Source: Megalobrama amblycephala
Lineage: Eukaryota > Chordata > Actinopteri > Cypriniformes > Xenocyprididae
Assembly (NCBI RefSeq): GCF_018812025.1
Contig: NC_063066.1
Location: forward strand, 6,070,882-6,134,881
DNA length: 64,000 nt
Reading direction: 5' to 3'
Below are positions 34,523 through 46,861 of the stretch, piece after piece (position 1 is the stretch's first letter; every line of letters begins with the position of its first letter). The notes beneath the pieces are model-generated. The model did no database searches, was not told the origin of the DNA, and saw only the letters and a list, made by a program, of their open reading frames with translations. The position numbers and the translations under genes were made by a program.

Positions 34523-35822
34523 CAGGGGCGTAGCAGCCATTTTAAAAGTGGGGGGGACAGCTGTATGGTGATGTGACCCAAAGCTGATGTTCATAATAAT
34601 AAATTCTAAATAGAATACCAATTGGCATTTTACAGCACCCCAGTGGCAATTTTGGGAACATGCCGTGATAGCTTACAGGAACCTATTTTTGTGAAATCAT
34701 CCTCAAAATTTAAAAATACTGCAGGACTTTGAGACCAATGTGAGACCATCTATACTTTATTTAGATAAAGATATTTTATGATATTTAAAATATTCTCTGC
34801 ATTCAATAATAAAATGCCTTAAACTGGAAATTCAGTGTTTAATCTTGTCATTATAAATTACTCTATTCTCCTATTTGATACTGTTCAGTGCTTTGACACA
34901 ATCTGTATTATTAAAAGCACTATATAAATAAAGGTGATTGATGGTTGATCTTTTGTTTTAAGGAATTAAATTGATGTGTAATTCCTTAAAATATTGGCAA
35001 ACAGTTCCAATTAAGAAAACACTGCCTTAAAATAGTCAATCTGCTTTTTTTTATACAAATCTCACCTGTACACATTCTGGAGAGGTTGAGCAACTGTCCC
35101 CTCTCTCTGTCAGTGACGTCACAGCCTGCCTTTCCTACAGACCAGTTAGGACATAAAGTAGAATATTTACATAAAGTATAAAAAAATATATATTTTAAAT
35201 TTGATAAAGTATTTTAAGATATTCGGTGCAAAACAAATTTGATTTATTGTGAAAGGATAATTCTACTCCGCGAGCAGCACGTAGGCAACAAAAGACAGCA
35301 GAAACCAATAATTTGTTACGTCTCATTTAGCAGACGCTTTTATACAAAGCAACAAGTAGGAGAGCATTTAACACACTGAATCCGGCGCGACGTGACGAGG
35401 TCCATACAGGTTCTGTTGTCTTTTGACGTTACAGTAGTTTAAATCATAACATGACAACTTTATCGCGTGATTCGTGTCATCACGACATACTGTAACATAC
35501 TTACAGTGTGTGTTTGAAAAAAGGATGTAATCGTCCTTTGCTTTTTTTCTGGGGTGCATTTTATCCCAGACGGCGAATGAACGAACGAAAACTCACAACA
35601 CCAACAAGAGATTTGAAGCTCATAGCAGACGCGCCCAAGAGATGATTCGCTCTGTGATTGGCTGAATGTTAGTTCACTCAAATCTAAGTAACAAATCAGA
35701 GAACACTGCCGGTGCCGGAAATATTCACGCTGGATCCAAAAAAATAGCAGGGGTCAGAATCACCAGTTTCTAAAAGTGCGGGGGACGTGTCCCCCCCGTC
35801 CCCCCCGGTTGCTACGCCCCTG
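34523..35822. mobile_element. hAT element, nonautonomous, perfect 8-bp duplication
   Basis: The left end CAGGGGCGTAGCAGCC and right end GGTTGCTACGCCCCTG are terminal inverted repeats, with G/C runs just inside. CACACACC occurs exactly at both flanks (34515-34522, 35823-35830), inside a CA repeat. No transposase frame survives. A LINE/SINE-type tail (TATATAAATAAAGGTGATTG, about 34921-34940) lies inside it. Confidence 0.9.
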
Positions 35823-36182
35823 CACACACCTAAAAACAAAATCCTAAACCTCTGAAAACACATAAAACAACACTTTTTTTTTTCTTTTCTTTTTTTTAAC
35901 ATTTACTCTCCTAATGCAGTCCTATACAAATTTAAATGGATTGAACATCATTAAATTAAGTTGTGACAAAACATTGCTTTTGCTCATTTTAACTTAGATC
36001 AAGTGAACTAATCAAGCAGCAATTTTGAGTACAGAAAACATTAAAGATTATGTTATGGTGCTTGTCACTTAACTGCCTCTGGTCATAATTTGCTTTAATT
36101 ATATGGGAAAGATCTGTATGAATATATATAATATATATATGTTCAACAGAAGAAAGAAAATCACACAATTTGGAACAGCATT

Positions 36183-36235
36183 AGGTTGAGTAAATGTTGA
36201 CAGAATATTTATTTTTAGGGGAACTAATGCTTTAA
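36183..36235 (-). repeat. TTAA-family right terminus
   Basis: Inverted counterpart of the arm at 32960-33010, ending at TTAA (36232-36235). Confidence 0.6.
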
Positions 36236-37489
36236 TAAAAACAATACTTGAAATATTACTCAGAAAGTCTCTTGAACCTGCTGCATTACAATCTGTCATA
36301 TCCTAATTAGAGCCAAGAGAAAATGGCTTCTTCACACTCTCAGTTAGGTAGTAGCTGTTCGCAGAGCACCCACGCTTGTAACATTCACATCTATTGCCAA
36401 CATAGGACCAGATAAAGATAAAGACTGCTCAGTTAATTGAATCCAAAACAGAACTGTAGGCAGTTTCCAAACTACTAAACACAACAATATTTGTTTATGT
36501 AAGCACATAGTGAAGTAACAAAAAGTTCATCTCACAACCCCCCTCATTTTGGCAGTGCTGAATCAGGCATACAACAAAACAATGGCGGAGACTTGTTTAA
36601 AAAAAAAAAAACGGGCCCTTTAATACTGTATGTCACAACAAAATGTCATATGTTCTGTGTTGTGTGAAGTACATTGCCACATAGCAATGACGCACATTTT
36701 TGGCTGGATGTCATACACATGCCTTGACCTTTCTCCAGCCCGGGTGTTATAATGGGCAGCAAACAAAGGATGGCCGAGCATACCATTTCCAATTTGTGCC
36801 TTGTTCTTCTGGCATAAAATTCCCTTGCAGAGCACTGCAATGAGATGACACTTTCATAAGTGAAGTATTAACACCCCCAAAATTGATGCAAATATAGCCA
36901 CAAGCACTAATAATAGAACATTCATTCTTAAAACAGCACACAAGGTAAATTCATTTGCATGCAACGTAAAAGTAAAATAGCCATTTTCCTTCTATTTTGA
37001 CCACAATTTGGATGAAATTTCTTTAAGTCCTTATCAGCAATTCAATCTTTTTAATCTTCCCTTGTATAAAGAGAGGTAAAACACATCGGGATGGTTTGAC
37101 TGTACTGCCGCTGGGTATAAATCAACACTGGCAAAAGGACAACAGTAATCACATTCACCTAATCTCCCATGACAGATTCAGGACATGCTTTTCATTATAG
37201 CAAAAGTGGATAACTGAGCTATAAGCACTGTTTCAGAGTTTACTCAAATCCTGCTCAAACTAACAAGGAGATTCTTGTTCCTGAGCAGTTGGTGTATTTG
37301 CTCAGATTTAGGGCATGAAAAGGTATATTGAATTTTGACTGCATTTTGATACATCTTTCTTTCTTTTTTTTAAATCTTAGATTTAGTTTCTCTGCAGCTG
37401 TACTGTTTTGTCTAATTATTCCTTTTTACCAGTCACTAGTTTACTAATCTACTGATGATATAAAACTGCAACAGTGCAAGCAGCGTGTG
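36236..37489. other. intergenic, nothing recognised
   Basis: A poly-A run lies at 36598-36611. No coding recognised. Confidence 0.5.
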
Positions 37490-38289
37490 CACAATGAGTG
37501 TGCATGTGAAGTTTTAGCTCAAAATTCCCCACAGATAATTTTTTATAGCATGTTAAATTTGTCACTTTTTGAAGGTCCCTTTAAATGCAAATGAGCCACT
37601 GCTCCCAAGAAGAGGGCGGAGTTTCAAGAGCTTGTGTTAGCACGTAGTGTTAGCAGTTCCGATTAACTCGTGTAGACTCACTGAAAATGTCAGAAACTGT
37701 TCAGCCGTTTATGTTCAAACTGGAGTCGGACAATGACGGAGAGACTCAAGAAGTGACAACATGATGTAGAATGCAACAGGACGTTTCTGAATGGTTGTTG
37801 ATGAATTTATGTAGCTGATGTGGAATTAACTATCTTAAAGTCGTTGATTGGCATATTCTCTAATGATAATCTATAACTCGCTCATGTGGGAACTGTTGAA
37901 AGATCCCACAGAGCCAGAGAATATATGCTGCATGAAGATAGAACAGGTATAGATTAATTAAATTATGGTTATAACTTATGTTGTCATCTTGCTTGTATGA
38001 CAATACAACTTGTATTGCAATAACATGGCCTCAACCTTTGTTGTGTGTTCTTAGGGGTGGGGTTTATGTAAATTTGAGGGGTTAGTGATGTCACTAACCT
38101 GGGAAAAAGCTTGTTGTAGTCTCTACCAGCCGTTTGTTGTGGTCCTTAAAAAGCGATTTCTTTAAAATAAAATATCTCCCTTTGCATTGAACTTTGAGCG
38201 TCATAACTTTACAGATGTTGTTTATGCTCAAGCAGCAACATTACACACTAACTAAAGTTAAAAAGGTGAAATCATAATCAACCACCCCT
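37490..38289 (+). mobile_element. TTAA-type element with broken coding remnant
   Basis: The right end ATAATCAACCACCCCT precedes TTAA (38290-38293). The left part (CATGTGAAGTTTTAGCTCAAA...) matches the element at 60286-62218, sharing AAGAGGGCGGAG. The exact left end is unclear. Its right arm also resembles the arm of the element at 11761-12433 (AACTTTAGTTAGTGTGTAATGTTG on one strand). Confidence 0.7.
37687..37946 (+). pseudogene. broken ORF of the TTAA element, P2X7-ballast-like segment
   Basis: A frame starting at 37687 reads MSETVQPFMFKLESDNDGET, then QEVTT, and stops. Further on (37902-37946) a frame reads DPTEPENICCMKIEQ directly followed by GT, a possible donor. From memory, fish proteins with the P2X7 intracellular (ballast) domain contain an MPT-xE-xx-CC motif and occur in multicopy, transposon-like families. 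The link is inference. Stops and frameshifts between the two blocks make it nonfunctional. Confidence 0.45.
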
Positions 38290-38293
38290 TTAA

Positions 38294-40703
38294 AGTCACC
38301 ATAATATCATCATTGACATTTTTTTTTTTTTATGGAATATTCCAGTATTTAATATAAATGATTTATCTGTGCACATAATTTTTTATTTTTAAATCATGTG
38401 CCCGATCAATAATTACAGCAAATTGAGTGGGAAATCAATTAAATATAATGTACATTAATTAACATTACTATACATTTATAATCTTTGATTTCTTAAGACT
38501 TCAATTTTGGTTTCAGTAATATGGCATTCTGAATAATGTGACTGAATACATTTAAAAAGACATTTTAAATTACATTTTTTTTGCCATATTGTCATCCAGC
38601 ATGATAAACATGCCAAATTCATAATCACACACCCTACGTCTTTTATGACGGGCACTTGCTTGTAAAGTTATGTTTATGGTCAGTGTAACATATTATGTTC
38701 ATTCTTCAGTAGCGTGCAGCATAGCAATATTTGAAAGTCATACTTGTGTGGAATAGATTTACAATAAATATTGTATGTCACAAAGAGCAAGGGGAGTGTG
38801 GGAATGATTCATATAAATTGTGGCATGTGGTGGCACAGCTGATGAACTGGCACCAACATAGGGTAATGTCTGAAAGCATATTTTACAGTGGCCTGTCATT
38901 CCCTTATAGCCCTTTAAAACAAGTCAGATCCATGTTTGTGACAGCTGAAGACTGCTGGCCAAATGGAAATTATGCCTAGTCACACTATACAGTCACAATG
39001 ATCTGAGCACAAAATAGTTAAAGTGATAAGGCAATACTAACAAAATACATTTTCAGGACAGTAAAGAAAAGAAAAAAAGATTGCCACAATTTATAAATAG
39101 TTGAAGGTCTAAGGCTTAACCAAAGATTCAGAACAAAAACTATACAGGCGTTTGAAGTTATTTGTTTATGCATAATAGTGGATTTTGTAGAATTAAGACC
39201 TGAGGAGATGCTGTCAATTCTAATGACTTCCTCTGATGGTGCTAGATGAAGATAAGAATGTTTTCATTTTGAAAGCAAAACATGGATTTCTTATTAACTG
39301 ATACTATAATCTCATTCAGCAATGACAATTGGTTTGACATTAGAGTGTTTTCAGCATGACTTAAAAAAGCGAAAGTCTTCTTGCCTATGGCTGATTTACA
39401 ATTTGAAATTCACAGTGTCAAGTCCAATTTATCCTCCCTAATATGTTTTTTTTTTTTTTTTTTTTTAATAATAATGGCAGCATGATTATAACAACTTCAT
39501 AATAAACAAGCATATTAAAACTTGTTGCAGGATGGAGATAAACATTATAAAATGTGAGCTTCCTTTGCTGCATGCTCAAGACAGAAATCCTACTGCAGAA
39601 TATAATTACGTGGCTGTAACTAATAATTACGGAAGCCACATTGTATCTAATCTATAAATTCTATAACAGCCTTAAGAAAAGAAAATCAAACCCATGTCTC
39701 GGAATGTGGTTTTGATTAGGTCAGGGAATTAATTTCAGTTGTACACAGTGCCACACGATCTAACCTCTGGGGAAAGGAGTGCTAATGACACTAGCTGATG
39801 TGATTATTTTTCTTGCAGCAGAGTGTACCTCTAATCATTAAGCCCACTACAAACCATCTCAAATTAATCTCTTGGACAGGTGGCTAAACTTATGATCCGG
39901 TCCGGTTGCATTTTCTCAAGGGAAATTGTTGTAACAAAAGTATTTCCCATGAACACACAAAGTTACAGCCAAGATGTTACATTTGGCAAGAATATGTAAT
40001 TCTATGCTTGATAATTAAGAACTGTCACATAGGGGCGGGAGAAAAAAAATCAGTGCATCGTGATTCTCTCTCCAACGACTGGATCAATTCTGAGAATTTT
40101 AAAATTGATTCTGAGCTTAGTTTTTAACCGCCGATGAGCGTTTTACAAACACGTTTACTTCCTATTCCTCACACGGCACTTGAACCTTTCATGAAATAAT
40201 CTTTCATAAAGTTCGGAAAAGTTGACGTGAATTACAAGGACATTCGTGGGCTTCATTGAACAGGATGCGCTGTGAGAAACATGCACTATATGTGCGGTCT
40301 TGCCCGCTGGTATTTTCCTTACAAATGCTATATGAATGCATCATTTATGTCATTTGGAATGCAATACGCATATATATAGCATTAAAAATATAAACTCGCT
40401 GTCAGAAGGCTGCTTTCAATTGTGCGCTAATGCATGTGACTGTGCAACTCCATGTAGATGGTTAAATTCTTGCATCTCAAATGATTTTATGATGCAAAAT
40501 GAATGTAAACAGTCAGTTATTTCTTAAGGGATTAAAGAGACAGGACAAACCACATCTTATATTTCAAAAGAAATCTGTGCATTAATGTGAATACAGCTCA
40601 TTAGATCTCTCGCTCTCTATGATATCATCAGTAATAAACAAAAGTAAAGCTGAGAAAGAGAAAAATCCCTCACAGCTCTAGAATGGAAAACATTTAGATA
40701 CTC
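38294..40703. other. intergenic, mostly unrecognised
   Basis: A poly-T run lies at 39447-39466. A GGGGCGGGAGAAAAAAAATC string at about 40033 looks like the end of another cyprinid repeat. No coding. Confidence 0.45.
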
Positions 40704-40707
40704 TTAA

Positions 40708-41645
40708 AAGTGCCCTTGATTCAAAAATTGAATTTACCTCGGCATAGTTAAATAACAAGAGTTCAGTACATGGAAAAGTCATACAGTGAGTCTCAAACTC
40801 CATTGTTTCCTCCTTCTTATATAAATCTCATTTGTTTAAAAGACCTCCGAAGAACAGGCGAATCTCAACATAACACCGACTGTTACGTAACAGTCGGGGT
40901 GTACGCCCCAATATTTGCATAATGCCAGCCCATGATGTTCCCAACATTATAAAAGGCAATAGACAAGGGCAGCCAGTTAACGCCTGGAGCTGCACACAGC
41001 CGAATCATCAGACTAGGTAAGCAAGAACAACAGCGAAAAATGGCAGATGGAGCAATAATAACTGACATAATCCATGATAGCATGATATTTTTACTGATAT
41101 TTGTAAATTGTCTTTCTAAATGTTTCGTTAGCATGTTGCTAATGTACTGTTAAATGAGGTTAAAGTTACCATCGTTTCTTACTATATTCACAGAGACAAG
41201 AGCCGTCGCTATTTTCATTTTTTAAACACTTGCAGTCTGTATAATTCATAAACACAACTTCATTCTTTATAAATCTCTCCAACAGTGTAGCATTAGCCGT
41301 TAGCCACGGAGCACAGCCTCAAATTCACTCCGAATAAAACTTTAACATCCAAATAAATACTTTACTCACATAATTCGAAGCATGCATGCAGTATGCATGA
41401 CGAACATCTTGTAAAGATCCATTTGAGGGTTATATTAGCTGTGTGAACTTTGTAATAGGCTGTAATATAGTCGACAGCTGGTGTGGCAGGGAGCACGCAA
41501 TTTAAGGGGGCGGCGCCGAGTGTAAATCAGTGCATTGTTAATGATGCCCCAAAATAGGCAGTTAAAAAAATTAATTTAAAAAAATCTATGGGGTATTTTG
41601 AGCTGAAACTTCACAGACACATTCTGGGGACACCTTAGGGCACCT
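40708..41645 (+). mobile_element. TTAA-flanked 0.94-kb element, copy 2
   Basis: A closely similar direct copy of 31993-32955 with TTAA at 40704-40707 and 41646-41649. It carries the palindrome around TTACGTAA as a perfect 22-mer (40876-40897) and the start MADGAIITD at 41040. It lacks about 33 bases near the right end that copy 1 has, so the right end reads CACCTTAGGGCACCT. Confidence 0.88.
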
Positions 41646-41649
41646 TTAA

Positions 41650-42292
41650 AGCCCCGATATACTTCAAACGAAATCGAAGAACGAACCGATGTGACGTCAT
41701 TTCAGACAAAATCAGGACAAAAAACGAACTCTCGGGAAAAGTTCGCTCCAGCTGCAAAAGACCTTCTTACTACTATTGGCCCGTGACGATAACATAATAG
41801 GAGCTGTGAGCTGAGGCTCCGCCTTCTTTCATGTGTAACGCTTCTCTGACTCGTTTTCATCCGTCGAGGTAATATCTCCATGGGTAAAAACATGGATAGC
41901 CGCTTTATTATAGTAGAAAATAAAGTTGTGCTTCTGATGAAATGAGGCACAGACACTGTTTTTCATGTTTGATACTGTAAAGCTGCTTGCTTTTAAGCAA
42001 TTTATTGAATAAAATGCCATATAAATAAACGTGACATGATTTTACTGGAGTGCTAATTTGCAGAGTTAGTGCTAGCATACCCATGTTGTTATGATCAGAT
42101 GCTTTTCTTATGCTTTCTATAATAAAAATGCTTGCCGTTTTCTCATTCATTGTGTTATTTTGTTACTGAGAGAAAAGCATGCAGCACATTTACATATTCA
42201 TTTAAATGCCACTCTCAGCAGTGTGGGCGACATCAGATGTTCGATAACAGTATATCGCTGCTCATGTATTTCGAACTTCGTTTTACCCCTAA
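41650..42292. mobile_element. TTAA-type element with GATATACTTC end
   Basis: It starts AGCCCCGATATACTTC directly after the TTAA shared with the previous element. CGAACTTCGTTTTACCCCTAA and AACGAAGAACG strings near 42270-42300 look like an inner arm. A SINE/LINE-type tail (ATATAAATAAACGTGACATG, about 42016-42035) is inside. The right end is not certain. Confidence 0.5.
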
Positions 42293-42668
42293 ACGAAGAA
42301 CGAAAAAGACCCGTCGCCATCTGTCAGCTCTCTTTGTTGAATCGCCATTTGCCGTGTTGTGGAATTTCTGAGAAGTGATGTACCGTAATCTGGTGATTAT
42401 CATTGTCTGTCAGTGCAGTGTGAATTGGCCTTTATACAACAATTCAATAAACAAGAAACCAATTGTGAGAAATTTACATTTTAAATACAATATTGCCGTG
42501 TACCTTGACTTTTTTTGCTCCTCCAGTTCCAAAATAGACCAAAGCAAAACAACAGTTGTGTCTACAGTTACGTGAGTGTTTTGAACGAATCAATTCAATT
42601 AACGATTAACTGCCTCACTCATTTGTTTCTGAACAAATAGGTTGAGTTAATGATTCAATGACTCAATC

Positions 42669-42703
42669 TATTCTGCACACAATTTATGTGCAGTGCATTC
42701 AGT
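42669..42703 (+). repeat. direct repeat, copy A
   Basis: TATTCTGCACACAATTTATG, then TGCAGTGCATTCAGT. It contains the small hairpin CTGCACA...TGTGCAG. Copy B is at 44443-44475. Confidence 0.9.
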
Positions 42704-44442
42704 AGTTGCATGCTTTAGCTTATTCATCACAAAAAAGTATCAAATATTTATAGAAGACTTGAAGTTGAATGGGAGGTCTCAAATTTAAAATGAGCTTTCC
42801 TGGATTAGACCGGCTTCTACATGCAGACCTTTTAGACATCAAGTTCTGTTAAATTCAGACATCTTCATGTTGGTGTTACGTTACATTAGTCTATCTAATG
42901 TACTGGTGTATCACAAATTACAATGCATTGTCAGAGAGGATGTGGGTTTAGTCACCTTCAAATTTCTTCAAAACATCTTTGTAAACCGCTGAAGTCATCT
43001 CCTATATTGAAGTGTCTAATAATCTCTTGGCAGAAAATTCTGCTAAATTAAATTACAGCAGGAGACAGTGAAACTTTCAGTATTATGGTCATTTGTTCAA
43101 AAGGAATGGAGGATATATCTGTTGAATAGGGTGAAGCAAAAAAACATTTTGTAAACATTTTTTTTTTTTTGACACAAACCAAACCACCAGTATTTTTTAT
43201 GCATGCAATACACTGCTTTTAAAGCACAACAGCAACAAAACTTTTTGCACTGAGAAAAGTCCTATTTATTTATTTATTTAGGCCCAGTAATGCCCCAACA
43301 CGTTTGACTGCTCTCTCTCCCCAAGACTAAATGAGCTTCAAAAATTCATAGAATATTGATCAGCTGGCAAAGTCAAACACGATATCTAAGATCACAAAGA
43401 CTTGGGGCGAGATGCACTATCAGCTAGAAATAGTTGTGTCACACTGAGTACATAAGAGAGCTTCAGATGAGACACGGATGAGGCCAAGTCAATGGTGTCT
43501 GCTATCAGGCCTGATTTGGAAGGTCATCTGTGGGTTGGTTAAATGACGGAGAAAACAACAACTCCCTGGCTGACTTCTGTCATGTCAACTCTTCTGATGT
43601 GCATTTAAAATGATTACTTTTTCTAGCCAGGAGACAGAGACAATTAAACGATCTAATTCTACGTTCCACTGGGAGGTTTAGAGCTGCTTTCTGTAAACAG
43701 ACATTTTCACCTTAATCATTTGCATTGCTCGGTTTTACAACTCTGTTAGGTGAATTGCTTATTTTTGGCATGTCATGGCACATTTGTTACCTTCTCCAAG
43801 CTGCAGAACTTACAATCTGCTTGATTTGTTCTTCAACATCATGCTCTGTCTTGAGCCGTGGCACTATAATTTTGTACAGATTTCCTCAGTAGGTCCTCAG
43901 TAAAAAAATGGGTGCATTATTTTGCAGTGGCAGAATAAATGAATCTTGCAGAATGGATCAAAAATGATTTGTGTCACTTTCAGGCAGTGAAAATACACAA
44001 TCGGCTGTAAATTACAACACTCCATATGTTATCAGCAACTGTGCAAAATGCAAGTTGTTGGATGCATGCAAAACACACAATCAATGCAAAAGTAATTCAT
44101 GAATCAGCTAGGCACTTCCAAGAGGGTGTAATTTCCATTTCAATATGTGATTGCGAAGGCTGTTGAGTGAATTGGATGGTTATTTTGTCTGTTCCGTGTT
44201 ATACTTTCGTCTCCAGACCAATTGTTGGGGAATAAAGATTTCAGAATCCCAGACTTGAGCCAACAAATGCTGCAGTGAAATAATTTAGTGTTGCCATAAT
44301 AAAGATATAGGCCCAATAATACATTAATTGATCAGAGCTTTTAAAAATGCTGTTTGATATACATTTATGCAACTAATTATATAATAATAATAATAAAGTT
44401 TTTAAAGTCTTTAAGATTAAAAAAAAAAGCATACGCTCAAGT

Positions 44443-44475
44443 ATTCTGCACACAATTTATGTGCAGTGCATTCAG
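44443..44475 (+). repeat. direct repeat, copy B
   Basis: Identical to copy A across the shared segment, in the same orientation, about 1.77 kb downstream. No wider similarity around the two copies was noticed. Confidence 0.9.
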
Positions 44476-46556
44476 TTGTACTCAGTTCTATTCAGTACAC
44501 TCATAAAATGCACGGACATTTACATAAACTTGAAAAGCAAAACGACACATTTGATTTTTAATACACTTTTAAATATCATGCAATGCATATGGATGAAGCT
44601 ATAGCATGCAAAAGATGGGCAAAACTGTGCTCTCAAACCACTGTTCTCTGGGGAATGTGAGCCACACATGCACAGAGGCAAAGAGAATATTTGCATGCAT
44701 AGTACAACTCAGGGCTCTTGAAATGTTTAAAACTTCCCTTGATGTGCACGATACAACTATTGTCCCATCGGAAAGAACCAAAGGTGTACCTTTGTCATAC
44801 TGCTGTCAGAGCACAATGAAGGAAAGGACTGTTTGATTTGGCTGTAGTGCTTATGCAAAGGAACAGGTTTCTCTGAAGAGGCTTTTATCTGATTCCCTAT
44901 AGCAGACGGAGATTAGAGACTTGACTCATTTGAGGACTGCTTCCAATGCATAAGAAAGAAAAGAGGAGGGGCAATTGACACAGCAACGCCAGCCCAATTA
45001 ATTTTACTCCGAAGATATTCACCATGAGTTGAGCAACTGTGTCACCGCTACACGAAAAGAAAGCCTGCAGACAAACTTACAGCTAGCTGATGCTCGGTGA
45101 TACTCAGGAACTCCAACTCATGCCAGCATATGAAATGCATTATCTTCGAAAGTATAAGTGTGCTTGGGTATCTTCAAGTAAACTCGAGGCATTGGGTCTT
45201 CAAGCAATTATTTTTTATGTGTTTTCTGAAATGCTTAGGCATTCAAAAACAGTCAATGATGTGATATTAAAGAGCATGTAATTTAGCAGCTGAGGGACTT
45301 TTGAGCGTGAACGAGGCCTGGCGACAATACCATGGCAAAGGCTGTGCTGTCTCTTCCATTTAATTTTCCAATCCACTTCCTCCACGTAGTTAGGAGAAGT
45401 GAGTTTTGTTCTGGTTTGATACACCGTCTAATGAGAGGTACTAAGAGCTTGTTGAAATTGTTCTTTGGTAATGCATTCTGAAGTCTCAGAATGATGAATA
45501 TTTCTGCTATCTTCTCGCACTGTGTTTAATATATTCCAGAGCTCCTGACTTCTGCTCTCTTTCAACTTTTTAAATCAGCACACTCTAACTAGTATGAGAG
45601 ATTTTACCATAAAATCCTTTTGAAGGCACGGGAGTGGGATGTGAATGTCTTGAGCTGGATATTTGAGCCTTGCATTGGTCTTTTTTTTTTTTTTTTTTGG
45701 GTTGTTGCCACAGTATTGCAAGCAGAAATGACATTCCTGGGGTGTAAAATATTATGAATGTGACATATTCATGTGAATGGAAAAATATGATAATCATTAT
45801 TTCAAGTAGGCTATTCCATACACAATATGTTGAAGGTTTTTATGTAGAAAGTCTCTCTTGTTGCATTGATTTACTGAAGATTACAGCAATGCCATTCATT
45901 TCCATTACAATTAAAAAAAAAAGAAGAAAAAAAAAAAAGAAGAAGAAACTTGACTTTGCACCAGTACAATAAATAAGAAATTCACAAAGAATAAACAAAG
46001 CTGCTATTTAAAGGACTCTTAAATACATCTGTGAACATGAAGTGGTAGTTATGGTTTTATATTTGTGTTTTACAAAAAGAAACTTGTTTTATGATCTTCT
46101 GGTGCCTTTATGTTTTATTGGAGGTTTTAATTAAAATGATTTCAGCTTTTATCTTGTGTTGTAAGAAAGTCACATTAGTTTCGAAAAGTTTTGAAGAACA
46201 TTCAAAGTTACTACTTTTCAAAAGTTTTAAGTACATGTATGATTTTTTTTTTTTACCCTTGTTTCAGACCAGTACTTTTAACAAAAATCTATCATAAAAA
46301 TGTAATTTAAATACATCATATAATATTTAAAAAGCTAAATAAAAATAAACCACTTTAATATTTGTATGAAAATTCTTTTTTTTTTTTTTTGAATTATGAC
46401 TATCCCACCATTTTCATCATTCATCACTGACCAACATTTTGCTCCTAATAAAGTTTTTTCTCAATTGTTTTGGTCAGTGTCAGTGAAGAGTGCACTTGAA
46501 ATATGATAAATAATGTGTGAATAAGAGAAAAAAATATAAAAAATATTATTATTTCA

Positions 46557-46593
<37 letters not shown>

Positions 46594-46607
46594 TGTGTAT
46601 TTAGGAT

Positions 46608-46853
46608 CAGAGTTGCCAGGTGTTCACAACAAAACCCACCCAATTTCTACTCAAAACTAGCCCAAAACCAGCCCAATCATATTTCAGGGGGGTAAAATCA
46701 CCTTTTGGCAGGGTTCCCCTAAAATTCGCATTCCATGAGCTAAATATCATGTTATTTGGGGTCGCGTCAACCCGCAGACATGAAAAATAACCCCGAGGCA
46801 ACAGTGTTAAAGTAGCCCAATTCTGCTGGAAAACTGCAGACTTGGCAACACTG
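46608..46853. mobile_element. hAT MITE (CAGAGTTGCCAGG ends)
   Basis: The left end CAGAGTTGCCAGGT and right end ACTTGGCAACACTG are flanked by TTTAGGAT (46600-46607) and TTTAGAAT (46854-46861), an 8-bp duplication with one difference. About 246 bp, no coding. Confidence 0.85.
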
Positions 46854-46861
46854 TTTAGAAT

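Larger units (their letters stand above)
42293..46599. other. intergenic, mostly unrecognised
   Basis: It contains a 33-35-bp direct repeat (42669 and 44443), poly-T or poly-A runs at 43158-43171, 45681-45698 and 45914-45948, and (TCAA)n at 46558-46592. No credible coding. Confidence 0.45.

Noticed and set aside
46558..46592. (TCAA)n considered as target duplication of the adjacent hAT element
   Set aside because: The 8-bp duplication TTTAGGAT/TTTAGAAT lies closer and explains the insertion.
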